Of a stretch of 64,000 nucleotides of DNA, positions 1-9,188 are shown in pieces. The stretch is from Lepidurus packardi. Lineage: Eukaryota > Arthropoda > Branchiopoda > Notostraca > Triopsidae. The stretch is taken from positions 9,580,351 through 9,644,350 of the forward strand of contig JAKZAN010000006.1 in NCBI GenBank assembly GCA_023053545.1. Reading direction: 5' to 3'. The notes under the pieces are model-generated. The model had not been told where the DNA came from and did no database searches. It saw only the letters and a program-made list of their open reading frames with translations. Position numbers and translations under genes: made by a program. The first letter of the stretch is position 1. Each line of letters begins with the position of its first letter.

Positions 1-480
1 TATGTATCGCCTGATTCATGGACAATATCAACATGTCTCTTCAAATTCACTTTGCAAAAGAACCGCTTGTCGCAAGCACCGCATGCAAAGAAAGGTTCTT
101 TGCCACACCCATAGCGCTTATGCCTCCAAAGGCCAGTATTCCATTTGTATGACTTGGAGCAACGGAGACACACATACCTTGCGAATTTATGGACAACATC
201 AAGGTGGTTTTTCAAATTATCTTTGCTAAAGAACCGCTTGTCGCAAGCAACGCATGCAAATAAAGGTTCTTTGCCACACTCATAGCGCTTATGCCTCGAA
301 AGGCTAGTATTCCATTTGTACGACTTGGAGCAACGGGGACACACATACCTTTCGAATTTATGGATAACATCAAGGTGGTTCTTCAAATTCTTTTTGCTAC
401 ATAATTGCTTGTCACAAGTAACACATTTAAAAGAAGGATGTTTGCCACGCACAAAATGTAGGGTCTTGCTATGGCGTATA
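1..480 (-). repeat. Tandem in-frame duplication of zinc-finger pairs (171-bp unit)
   Basis: The finger exon contains a unit of 171 bp (57 codons) seen at least twice (compare cgcttatgcct at 115 and 286) and a more diverged third unit to about 460. Each unit encodes one Cys-Cys/His-His finger (FACxACDKRFFxKxNL, HxxxVH) and one HRYxCGKE-type finger. Because 171 is divisible by three, the duplication lengthens the finger array without shifting the frame. Duplicates differ at several codons, so it is not an assembly copy. Confidence 0.8.
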
Positions 481-2099
481 GTTCCAGAGGTTGGCTTACT
501 CTTCTTTGACTGGACGGAAGAAGACGAAGCCGATGCAGCAAGTTCAGCTGTACTACTCTCCGATCTGGATGATCCGGGCAAAGGTCCCGTATTATAAGGT
601 TGAAAAAGGACAGCAGACTTTCGGTTCCTTAAACTGTATCTTGAGGTCGCGTTTGAGACACCTAACCAAAAATATAAGTTCCAAATTAGCACTCACAGTC
701 CAAGACGTGTTAACTAAGCAGCTCACCTTGTCCAGGGGTTTGATTTGCCATTCCACTAAGTTCTGCCGCTTCCAAATCGTTCGCTTCCTTTCGGTTGGTG
801 CCAGAATCTACGTAAAACCGAATATGTAGTACATACGACAAAATTCGAGATGACTACCTACCTCCGAAACTGGCTGCTGAAAGCTCAGGAACCTTAATTG
901 GTTCATGCTGGGAAGTATCTGAAGATGTTTCGTCATCCGGATCTACGCTCAGGTCTGCATTGTTGCCTTTTGCCTCCATGCCAGGTGGAACCTTTGACAC
1001 ATTTCGCTTGCATTGAACTTTGAACTGCTTCTTGGAACAAAGACGACGCATCCGAGAAAAACGAGTAGGTTTTCGGCGACTTTTACCTACCAGCGCTGAT
1101 GAAGAGGGAGAGTTGTTGTCGAATGCGCTACGTATGGGATTGAAATCTTGCGCACCAACACAATCTAGTGCATCTTGTGGCTCTACGCAAAGAAAGAGAA
1201 AACCGAGATGGAATTTAGCACTGAAAGGTATGATAACAAACAGATAAAAAAGGACCTGTTCTGGATCTATTCTGGACCTGTTCGAGATGAACTATCCCTT
1301 CACTGCTTCCGCTGGTGTGGCAGTAATCATGTTCAGAAGCCTGTACAGTAGATTCTGCTTCACTTTGGCCTTTTGGTACTCGTAGCCCGATCCTCGAAGC
1401 TGTCTCTTCAGGCCCTTGGTGCTGCATTAAGTCTCGAATCTTCAGGGATTCCGCAGTATCAAAGAAAGATACGATTTTCCCGGAATCAATCTCGATTTCC
1501 CCCTTGTACATGAAATTAACTAGCATCTGTAACTCCTCGAAGGCTACACCTTGGAGGAACACGATCGTTTGGCTTTCCATGTGCAAGGAGAGAAGTTCCT
1601 GTATGTGTAAACAAAAAAGCGTATATTAATCTATAACTAAATGCACGCGTAAACCTAATAGTTGAAACTTCAAAGAGAATCAAACGTGCTCCCTCGCAAA
1701 TCTTTATTTTCATCTATATTTGTCTACCTAATCTAATCTTAATCTCAAATGTGCAGTCAAATTTCAGTTCCATGACTTGTGTAAAACTACCCTATATAGG
1801 CACCAATAGAAAAACCCGGTGTAACTGTCAGGCACATACAGGAGACGAATAATGACTAATCTATCAGCTCCAGTGTTCTTTAGTTACTAAGTAGATATGC
1901 TTACTTCAAAATAAGGACTATATGCCGAGAGAATCACTCTGTGCGCCGAGAGAAACTTTCCGTCTGCTGCCAATGTGACATCCGTAAAGCGACCATTACT
2001 AAGCAGACTCCTGAAGCTTTTAATTAAATTGTCTTGGTGATTTTCCCACCTTAAGCTAAAAGTCGCATTGATATTCGCAGTGGAGGTCGAATTCATCAC
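1..2099 (-). CDS. lola-like BTB/POZ and C2H2 zinc-finger transcription factor (multi-exon, may run off the left edge)
   Basis: Four coding blocks on the minus strand fit one gene. Exon 1 (1905-2099) starts at ATG 2099 and holds the first half of a BTB/POZ domain (FSLRWENHQDNL, FTDVTLAADG, LSAHRVILSAYSPYF); its donor is GTAAGC at 1904. Exon 2 begins at 1598 after a polypyrimidine-AG and completes the BTB domain (FLQGVAFEELQMLVNFMYKG). Exon 3 (about 862-1220) is a basic/serine-rich linker between a clear acceptor and a GTAGGT donor. The last block (1 to about 600) carries C2H2 fingers in lola-type pairs, with a CGKEP linker between HxxxxC-type and classic fingers. The BTB-plus-ZF design is that of nuclear, DNA-binding, homodimerising regulators in arthropods. 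The exact 3' end of exon 2 and start of the finger exon are not resolved. It could be a lola paralogue rather than the orthologue. Confidence 0.8.
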
Positions 2100-2306
2100 T
2101 ATTTCGTTATTTGTCTCACTTCTTTTCGTTTTAAGAGAGCAACAAATAAGTCAAACACAGAACTGCTTTCAGGCAGATAAACAAGAAAGCAAAGAATATA
2201 AACAACATAGGAAGCTTGTGCCACTACGCCAAACAAGTTCTACACAAGTCAAAGAGTGAGACCAGCGCCATTGCGGTCCATGTCCCGAAGTTCCACAGAA
2301 AAACCC

Positions 2307-3259
2307 TTAGATCATATACACTATAGATAGGGCATGGCTATGCTGCGATGCGTGTAGAGTAAAGGGGGGCGCCAGTAGTAGGTTTTTCCACAAAGATGGC
2401 GATGTTTGTATACACTCTTCAGCGTTTCCATGGTTTCTCTTCAAACTGACCGGCAAAAAGGTAGTGCATTTCGGTGCATTTCTATGTTTTTATAGCCAAG
2501 GTTTAGGATTCTATTAGAAAGAATGGTGCAACAGTGCTACTTCCCAGGCTGTAAGAAAAGACACGAAAAAGGGAAGAATATTACCTTTCATACGTACGTA
2601 TTTTTATATTTCCAAAACTGCATATACTGCAATTGAATTATACTCCGTGATGTGCTATTTCGAACAGGTATCCGTGGAGTAACGCAGATTTGCTTGAGCA
2701 ATGGAAAAATGTTATAGGGAATCCGAATCCCAAACGAACCCAAAGGATTTGTTCAGCACATTTTTATCCATCTGAACTTATTCACGGTAATGTAGTAAAG
2801 CTACATTACTCGGCTGTGCCAAAACCTGCAACTGTTGGTGTGTGAAAAACTTGTGCTTCCATTTGCGATTTTATACTATATCATATCATATGTCTCATTC
2901 AGTTCTAGATCCTTCGATAAGTACTGAAGCGCACGAAAGCGTTCCTTCCACCTGCGACGTAGTTCTGGAAGAACAAGTATAAAGGCGCCTCTTTCTTGTA
3001 TCTTAGTATAATTTGTGTAAATCCGTAATGAATTAGGATTTGGATTTCAACGATAAAAAATATGAGGGAATGAGAGAAGGAGGAGAGACCTTATTAAATT
3101 AAATTTGGTACACTTGTACCGTTACTGTAACTTTTCTGACCCATAAAAGATTCAAAAAACGCGCCAAATTTTCCACACAAATGGCGGCTGAGGTTTGAGT
3201 TATGTCGACAACAGCCGTCCACACAGGCATGCCCTATCTATAGTGTATATGATCTAAGG
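2307..3259 (+). mobile_element. Short (0.95-kb) non-autonomous P-type element
   Basis: The ends are inverted copies: ttagatcatatacactatag at the left and its reverse complement at the right (about 30 bp). The repeat aaaaaccc flanks it at 2299-2306 and 3260-3267, the 8-bp duplication expected of P elements. Inside is only the THAP exon pair; the rest of the transposase is absent. It lies in opposite orientation to the larger P element that starts immediately to its right, and its sequence closely matches that element's THAP end (12.2-12.87 kb). Confidence 0.8.
2523..2845 (+). CDS. THAP zinc-finger remnant of a P-element transposase
   Basis: Exon 2523-2593 (ATG 2523) encodes MVQQCYFPGCKKRHEKGK and a donor GTACGT follows. 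Exon 2668-2845 follows an AG acceptor and gives the rest of the THAP module (YPWSNADLLEQW, RICSAHFYPSEL, AVPKP) and stops at TGA 2843-2845. The spliced ORF is 82 codons. The C2CH pattern (C-x4-C, then C-x2-H), the conserved Trp and the AVPKP box match THAP domains, which bind transposon ends in P elements. With no catalytic part, it could at most encode a DNA-binding fragment, possibly a repressor; that role is inferred. Confidence 0.7.
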
Positions 3260-3274
3260 AAAAACCCTTAGATG

Positions 3275-3288
3275 TACACTAGATAGGG
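3275..3288. repeat. 14-bp target-site duplication of the LINE (left copy)
   Basis: The sequence tacactagataggg at 3275-3288 is repeated at 8951-8964, immediately after the LINE 3' end. It lies within the P-element terminal repeat, which shows that the LINE entered an existing P element. Confidence 0.85.
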
Positions 3289-3484
3289 TAGTGTTCTAGA
3301 GCCACTAGAACGGGAAGGTTGAGAGTATATTGTGTGGAAGATTACCCCATATAAATCCAAGATTGTTCGACAGCACGAATACCCAATTTTTGTTCCTAGC
3401 ACTTGCACCAGGTAATCCTTAATACGGTGGTGGGGTGAATATTGTGGTTGATCACTCGCGTGATCGGGGGGAGCAACGGAATCC

Positions 3485-4924
3485 ATGAACTCATCAAGAG
3501 TGTCAATGGATTCAGACTGGTCGGAGGAAGATCTACTTGAAGGCTTCTTGCAGGAGGGGGCAGGAATGGAGGTCTCGGAGCAAGGGAGCTTGGCAAGGAA
3601 AGGTGGTCTAGTTATAGATAAAGAAGGATTCGAGAAAGTTATATCCAAAAGGGATAAGTTGGCCATGAAGAGGACCGGGAAAGGAACGAATCCAGTAGGG
3701 ACGGAAATCAAAGTACGACCAAGTACGAGTGCGAGTACAAGAACATTCGTGGCAAAGAAAAGGCAACGTGTAGGGTCTGTCCTGTCAACCGGATCAGATC
3801 CGGAACATAACCAGGCAGAGGGAAACAGTGAAAGACCAGTTATTTTTAGAATTAAAGAAGTGGAAGGCCTAACGTTCGCAAAAGTAAACCCAATAAAGTT
3901 AGGAAAGGCACTAGAAGCCTTTCATGTCAAAAATTTAAAGACCAAGATAACCAGGGGAGGTTACCTTTTAGCCTACCCAAAAGATGAGATAGCAAGAGAT
4001 AAAATGTTGAAGGTGGGGAAAATAGGGGAATGGGTGGTAGAAGCTAGGCTGTCTAAGCCTTTAAATATGGTACATGGAATTGTGCGGCTACCAGGAGTGA
4101 CAAAAGAAGAAGTCGAAGGTCAACAATTTGAGGGAGTATGTGCTGTAAGACAACTTTACAAATTCATAGTAAACGAAGCAGGAGAACGGGTGAAGTCTCC
4201 TACGGGAGCTTTTCATTTAATGTTTGATAAGACGGAACTCCCCAGCCACGTAAAAGCGTGGTCTGTCATAATACCGGTAACGGCTTTTGAACCACGCCCA
4301 ATCAGGTGCTACAAATGCCAACGCTTTGGACACATCAGTTTGTCTTGCACGGCTAAGGAACGATGTGGCTTTTGTGCAGAGGATCACCGGACTAGCGGTT
4401 GTACGAAAAAGAATGAAGAGAAAGCACCAAACTGTGCAAACTGCAAGCAGAACCATGAGGCATCAGATAATAAATGTGAATATTTTGAAGCAGCAAAACA
4501 CAAACAACAGAGAAATAAAACACAACAAGAAAAAACCGCACCTGGAGTACAAAGTGCGAAGAAAGACACACGATTAGATAGGAACAAGGAAAACACCACA
4601 GGCCAGAAAACTCCTCTTACTTATAAGGAGGTGACGGCAGGCAAAGGTGTAATACGTCAACAGAAACAAGCTCAGATAGTAAGTACCAAAGTAATACAGC
4701 AGCAACAAGTAAACGGGCATAGAACTAAGAGAGAAAGTGAGTCACAAACCTTGAGCAACGTAATCACACCACTAGTCACAAGTTTAATTGGGAAATGCTT
4801 TCCCATATTGCTTAAAACAGGGAGCTGGGAAGAGAAATGGAGAGAAATAGGAGATGCATGTCGAACAGTACTAATGGACCCGGAAAATATACAGGTTATT
4901 ATTACATGTCTGACAAATTTTTAA
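3485..4924 (+). CDS. LINE ORF1, gag-like nucleocapsid protein with three zinc knuckles
   Basis: A 479-residue ORF from ATG 3485. The C-terminal third holds three cysteine knuckles in a row: CYKCQRFGHISLSC (CX2CX4HX4C), CGFCAEDHRTSGC (CX2CX3HX4C) and CANCKQNHEASDNKC (CX2CX3HX6C). This arrangement is usual for ORF1 of I- and Jockey-type LINEs, where the protein coats the element RNA in a ribonucleoprotein particle. The N-terminal part is acidic then basic and of low complexity. The stop codon overlaps the ORF2 start by 19 nt, so ORF2 is probably translated by re-initiation or termination-coupled entry (inference). Confidence 0.88.
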   Translation: MNSSRVSMDSDWSEEDLLEGFLQEGAGMEVSEQGSLARKGGLVIDKEGFEKVISKRDKLAMKRTGKGTNPVGTEIKVRPSTSASTRTFVAKKRQRVGSVLSTGSDPEHNQAEGNSERPVIFRIKEVEGLTFAKVNPIKLGKALEAFHVKNLKTKITRGGYLLAYPKDEIARDKMLKVGKIGEWVVEARLSKPLNMVHGIVRLPGVTKEEVEGQQFEGVCAVRQLYKFIVNEAGERVKSPTGAFHLMFDKTELPSHVKAWSVIIPVTAFEPRPIRCYKCQRFGHISLSCTAKERCGFCAEDHRTSGCTKKNEEKAPNCANCKQNHEASDNKCEYFEAAKHKQQRNKTQQEKTAPGVQSAKKDTRLDRNKENTTGQKTPLTYKEVTAGKGVIRQQKQAQIVSTKVIQQQQVNGHRTKRESESQTLSNVITPLVTSLIGKCFPILLKTGSWEEKWREIGDACRTVLMDPENIQVIITCLTNF

Positions 4925-7900
4925 AAATCGTAGCTTGGAATGCCCGGAGCATAAAACCACACCTAGCAGGCTTATGCACATATATTAGTGAAATGAATAA
5001 AAAACCTGATATAATATTTGTATGTGAAACATGGCTAAAGACGGAAGAACGTGCTAGTATTAAAGGGTATGATATATATAGGAAGGATAGAAATAGCGGA
5101 TCTAGGGGAGGGGGAATTTTATTTTGGGTTCGTAACACAATAGAAGTAGAGTGGATTCGACTGAGAGAATTCGGGCTCGGGGTATTAGAAATAGGTGGTC
5201 TAAAAATTAAATGGGGGGGTGATAGCATACATTTATTAGGAGTTTACTTACAAGTACAACAAGGGGAAAATAGGAATCAAATAACAAAAGAAGAGTATAA
5301 ATTTTATCTTGATCAGATTGGCGAAAACAGCAAAACGCTTCTCGTTGGGGACTTTAATTCGCATCACCCTCTGTGGGGGAGGAAAAACGCTGACTATAGA
5401 GGGAAAGTATTTGTCAAATTTTTAGAAGAATGGGAAAAATTAATGTTAATAAGCCCGAAAGGGGAAGGTACATGTTTAGCGGGGAGGAACAAACCGTCAA
5501 CACTGGATTTATGCTTTGCTTCTAGTAACATATACGACAAGGCACGAGCTGAAGTAGGTGGACTATTACAAAGCGATCATTTGCCTTTGATTATTAATCT
5601 GGAGGGCGCCCCTAACAATAGGGACAGGGAAACAACTCAACGTTGGCTCTTTAGCAAAGCAAAATGGAAGGATTGGTACGCAGAATTAGAGAGACTGGAT
5701 ATTCAAAACATGACCGAAACGGGGAGGGTAGAAGAAAGATATAAGAATTTCATAGACCAGCTAACTACAGTGAGCAAAAAGCACATTAGACTCTTGGGAG
5801 GGAGTACTAATGGGTCATCGCAGCTTAGAACCAATAAGCTGACAGACAAAATTAGGAAACCTTGGTGGGATGAGAATTGCAGCAAAGAACTAAGCAAAGC
5901 TAGAGTAGCATATAGAACGTTGAGACGTAACCCTAGTTCAGAAAATGTTGATGAATGCAAAAGAGCACAAGCGCGCAGCAAGCAAACCTCCCAAAAGGCA
6001 AAAAGACAATTCTGGAGAAATAAAGTTGAGAGTTTTGGTATCAAGACACCAATGAAAGAAGCGTGGGGATTAATTCGGGCAATGGAAGGTAAGGGTAGAA
6101 CGCGTGTAAGGAAAATCACCAACCCAACGGGTGAGGTAATAGAAAGCGACGAAGAGACGGCAGAAATTTTTGCACGACATTTTGGCAACTTCCAATCGAC
6201 AGCACCGGAACTTATTAACCCAGATGTGGATGATGACGTGATAGAATTAGACATCATCGGATATATGGGAAGAAGTAGTGAAATGAAAGAACTGGACAAC
6301 CCTTTTACTGTATGGGAATTTACAGAAGTCATTCGCAAACTACCAAAAACTAGTCAGGGAAAAGACATGGTCCATTATACAATAATAGAAAGACTTCCCA
6401 ACAATTTTAAACAAGCTTTGTTCAGTATTTATAACTACATTTTGGAGACAGGTGTGATACCCGCTGACTGGAAAAACGCAGTAGTCATTCCCATACCAAA
6501 GCCGAATAAAGACCCCGCGAAGTGTGAGTCATACAGGCCCATATCATTAATATCATGCCTAGCCAAAATTTTCGAAAGGATGATAATCAGAAGGGTAACC
6601 TGGTTTACAGAAAAGAACCCTATAATGTCTCCATGCCAGACGGGGTTCAGAGTAGGCCGTAGTACAGTGGACCAGTTGGTCAGAATGAAAAACGACTGTC
6701 AAACTGCTTACGAGGCAGGAGGTGTAGCAGTCTTAGTACTAATAGATATTAAACAAGCATACGACGGAGTATGGATAGATGGTCTTCTCAGAAAGATGGG
6801 AGAGAGAGGCATTAGAGGGAAACTACTAACCGTAATACGAAGTTTTTTAAAAGACAGAACCCTCCAAGTCAGAGTGGGTGCACACCTGTCGACAGAAATC
6901 CCAATGAAAAAAGGTATTCCACAGGGATCAGTGATGTCCCCTTGGCTATTTAATATAATGATGGCAGACCTGACAAGTGTACTAGGACAGGGAAATATAT
7001 CGATTTTTGCAGATGATATTGCCCTGTGGGTGTCAGGGGCTGAACTGGAGATTGCAATGACAAAGGCCAGTAATATTCTCGGGGATGTTAACTCGTGGTG
7101 TGGAAAAAATGGTCTAAAAATTTCGACTGAAAAATCAAATTTCATGGTAATCACTCGAAAACGAAAATTAGAAAGCAGACGGAAATTGAAGATCAATGGG
7201 AAGGAGCTAGCGAGAGTGGAGACGGCTAAATTTCTGGGTTTGACCTTTAATAAGACTTTGTCTTTCTCAGAACATCTAGAAGACATCAAGAAAAAAGGGA
7301 TGAAAGCAATAGGGTTGATCAGCAGACTAGCAGGGACCAGTTGGGGGAGTAGTCAACAAGTCATGAAGACACTCTATCAAGGGTTAATAAGGTCAAAACT
7401 GGAATATGGCTCCATAATATACAAGGATATAAATGTTAAAAAACTTCAATGCCTTGAGGTGATCCAAAACAGAGCCCTGAGAATTATTCTAGGAGCCACC
7501 AAAACGACACCGATAGCAGTACTATTGTGTGCAACAGGTATCATACCTCTCAAGGACAGAAGGGACCTGTTAGTCTCCAACTACTTTAATAGAATGGTAG
7601 AATGCCACAAACACGATCTAGTAGTTAAAAAGGTTTACAACAACCGTAGTTCATCATTATGGACAGCATACAAACAGATGTACGAGTCTTATGAAATTGC
7701 GCAGGCAAAAGAAGGAGATTTTTTTGAAAACCTAATTCCCCCTTGGGATTTCGAGGCCACAAATATAGTCAAAGTTATACCACAACTAAGCACGAAAAAA
7801 GAATTGATAACTGACTGTAAGCAACTTGTGTACGAGTACTTACACCAAATCTACCCCAATCATACCAAAGTTTATACAGATGGGTCCAGAGATGAAGATG

Positions 7901-8736
7901 GGCATTCGGGGGCAGGGATACACATAGAAACTGAAAATACCTCGGTCGCCTTCGCGCTCCCTCGGTGGTCATCGGTACTGGCAGCAGAACTGTACGCCAT
8001 CAAGGAAGCGCTAGCAATTATCGAGAATTCGGATACAAACAAATACCTTATCCTTTCGGACTCAAGAGCTGCACTCAGTGCTATTGCTTCATATGGAAGG
8101 AGGGCCTACTTCGAAATAGTACAAGATATTCAGAAAAAAATACGGTTGTTACAAACAAACAACTTTGACATAACGTTGCAATGGGTTCCTGCACATATAG
8201 GTATCGCTGGAAATGAAGCAGCAGATTCGGCGGCAAGGATTGGAAAAAACTCAAATCAGACAATTTTAAGAGAACTCACAAGACACGAAATCACAACCGT
8301 AATCAAACAGAAGATAGAACAAAAAGTACTTCAGCGATTAAAAAACAGCTCTTTACAAAATCTTGTTCAATCTGCTACAAACATAAGGCCAGCACCCTGG
8401 TTATTGCACAAAAACAGAAAAATGGCAGTAGTTCTTTTAAGACTGAGATGTGGTCACGGAAGAACAGGAGCATGGCAGCATAGGTTCAAGTTAAAAAGAA
8501 ATAGCGCATGTGATAGATGTGGCGAGAGAGATGATACGGTGGAACATAAGGTTATGAAATGTCTGTATAACTCAATGGAACGTGAATTCCTCAAGAATAA
8601 AATGATTAAAGAAGGAATGGAATTTAAACTCGAGAACATTCTGGGGTTTGGCAAACTTACGGAACATAAGCAATTTTTAGCACAATCATATTTGGCGGAC
8701 TTCATAAGAATAACAGGACTAGTTGATCTCATCTAA
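4906..8736 (+). CDS. LINE ORF2: AP endonuclease, reverse transcriptase and RNase H
   Basis: The frame is open upstream of 4906, but ATG 4906, nineteen bases before the ORF1 stop, is the likely start (1,276 residues). Residues 1-230 are an APE-type endonuclease (VAWNARSIKPH, GDFNSHHPLWG, SDHLPLI). The RT covers about 520-800 (SYRPISLISCLAKIFE, GIPQGSVMSPWLFN, FADD at about 701). RNase H lies at about 985-1110 (VYTDGSRDEDG, SDSRAALSA, WVPAHIGIAGNEAAD). A C-terminal Cys-His cluster sits near residue 1202 (CDRCGERDD, VEHKVMKC). All catalytic motifs are present and no stop interrupts them. The protein nicks target DNA and primes reverse transcription there. Confidence 0.93.
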   Translation: MSDKFLKIVAWNARSIKPHLAGLCTYISEMNKKPDIIFVCETWLKTEERASIKGYDIYRKDRNSGSRGGGILFWVRNTIEVEWIRLREFGLGVLEIGGLKIKWGGDSIHLLGVYLQVQQGENRNQITKEEYKFYLDQIGENSKTLLVGDFNSHHPLWGRKNADYRGKVFVKFLEEWEKLMLISPKGEGTCLAGRNKPSTLDLCFASSNIYDKARAEVGGLLQSDHLPLIINLEGAPNNRDRETTQRWLFSKAKWKDWYAELERLDIQNMTETGRVEERYKNFIDQLTTVSKKHIRLLGGSTNGSSQLRTNKLTDKIRKPWWDENCSKELSKARVAYRTLRRNPSSENVDECKRAQARSKQTSQKAKRQFWRNKVESFGIKTPMKEAWGLIRAMEGKGRTRVRKITNPTGEVIESDEETAEIFARHFGNFQSTAPELINPDVDDDVIELDIIGYMGRSSEMKELDNPFTVWEFTEVIRKLPKTSQGKDMVHYTIIERLPNNFKQALFSIYNYILETGVIPADWKNAVVIPIPKPNKDPAKCESYRPISLISCLAKIFERMIIRRVTWFTEKNPIMSPCQTGFRVGRSTVDQLVRMKNDCQTAYEAGGVAVLVLIDIKQAYDGVWIDGLLRKMGERGIRGKLLTVIRSFLKDRTLQVRVGAHLSTEIPMKKGIPQGSVMSPWLFNIMMADLTSVLGQGNISIFADDIALWVSGAELEIAMTKASNILGDVNSWCGKNGLKISTEKSNFMVITRKRKLESRRKLKINGKELARVETAKFLGLTFNKTLSFSEHLEDIKKKGMKAIGLISRLAGTSWGSSQQVMKTLYQGLIRSKLEYGSIIYKDINVKKLQCLEVIQNRALRIILGATKTTPIAVLLCATGIIPLKDRRDLLVSNYFNRMVECHKHDLVVKKVYNNRSSSLWTAYKQMYESYEIAQAKEGDFFENLIPPWDFEATNIVKVIPQLSTKKELITDCKQLVYEYLHQIYPNHTKVYTDGSRDEDGHSGAGIHIETENTSVAFALPRWSSVLAAELYAIKEALAIIENSDTNKYLILSDSRAALSAIASYGRRAYFEIVQDIQKKIRLLQTNNFDITLQWVPAHIGIAGNEAADSAARIGKNSNQTILRELTRHEITTVIKQKIEQKVLQRLKNSSLQNLVQSATNIRPAPWLLHKNRKMAVVLLRLRCGHGRTGAWQHRFKLKRNSACDRCGERDDTVEHKVMKCLYNSMEREFLKNKMIKEGMEFKLENILGFGKLTEHKQFLAQSYLADFIRITGLVDLI

Positions 8737-9188
8737 GTAATCGGCTCGGTGATGGTCTAAACTCTATCACCTTCCATAACATGCACTTTCTTTGGCACGC
8801 CCATTCCAATTAAACTATGTAAATTCGTGCGTGGACCAGAGAAGACAGAAGGAGTAGACAGCGACACCAAGTGGGAATGCTGCAGACGACGATGCGATGA
8901 CGATTCGCCTGTCGTCTATAACAACACAAAGAAGAAGAAAAAGAGAAGAATACACTAGATAGGGCATGGCTATATGGACGGCTGTGGTCGACATAACTCA
9001 AACTCAGCCGCCATCTTTGTGGGGAAAATAGGCGCGATTTTTGAATCTTTTATGGGTCAGAAACTTTACAGCTACAGTACAAGTGTACAGTATCAACCCT
9101 CTAATTTGTGCAAGTGAAACAATGTAATTTAACAACGGCAACGAGCATCAGCTCACGCTTAAGTTTTTTTTTTTTTAAAGTTACATTT

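Larger units (their letters stand above)
3289..8950 (+). mobile_element. Full-length I-group LINE (non-LTR retrotransposon), 5.66 kb
   Basis: Two overlapping ORFs (gag-like and EN-RT-RNase H) are bounded by a 14-bp duplication. The 5' UTR is about 196 bp. The 3' end is A/G-rich (aagaagaagaaaaagagaag) with no long poly(A), as in I-type elements that end in short simple repeats. An RNase H domain after the RT places it among I/LOA-like clades rather than Jockey. Both ORFs are open, so the insertion is probably recent. Confidence 0.88.

Noticed and set aside
5703-7289. Long minus-strand frames opposite LINE ORF2
   Set aside because: Serine/leucine-rich mirror frames without domains; ORF2 has complete catalytic motifs.
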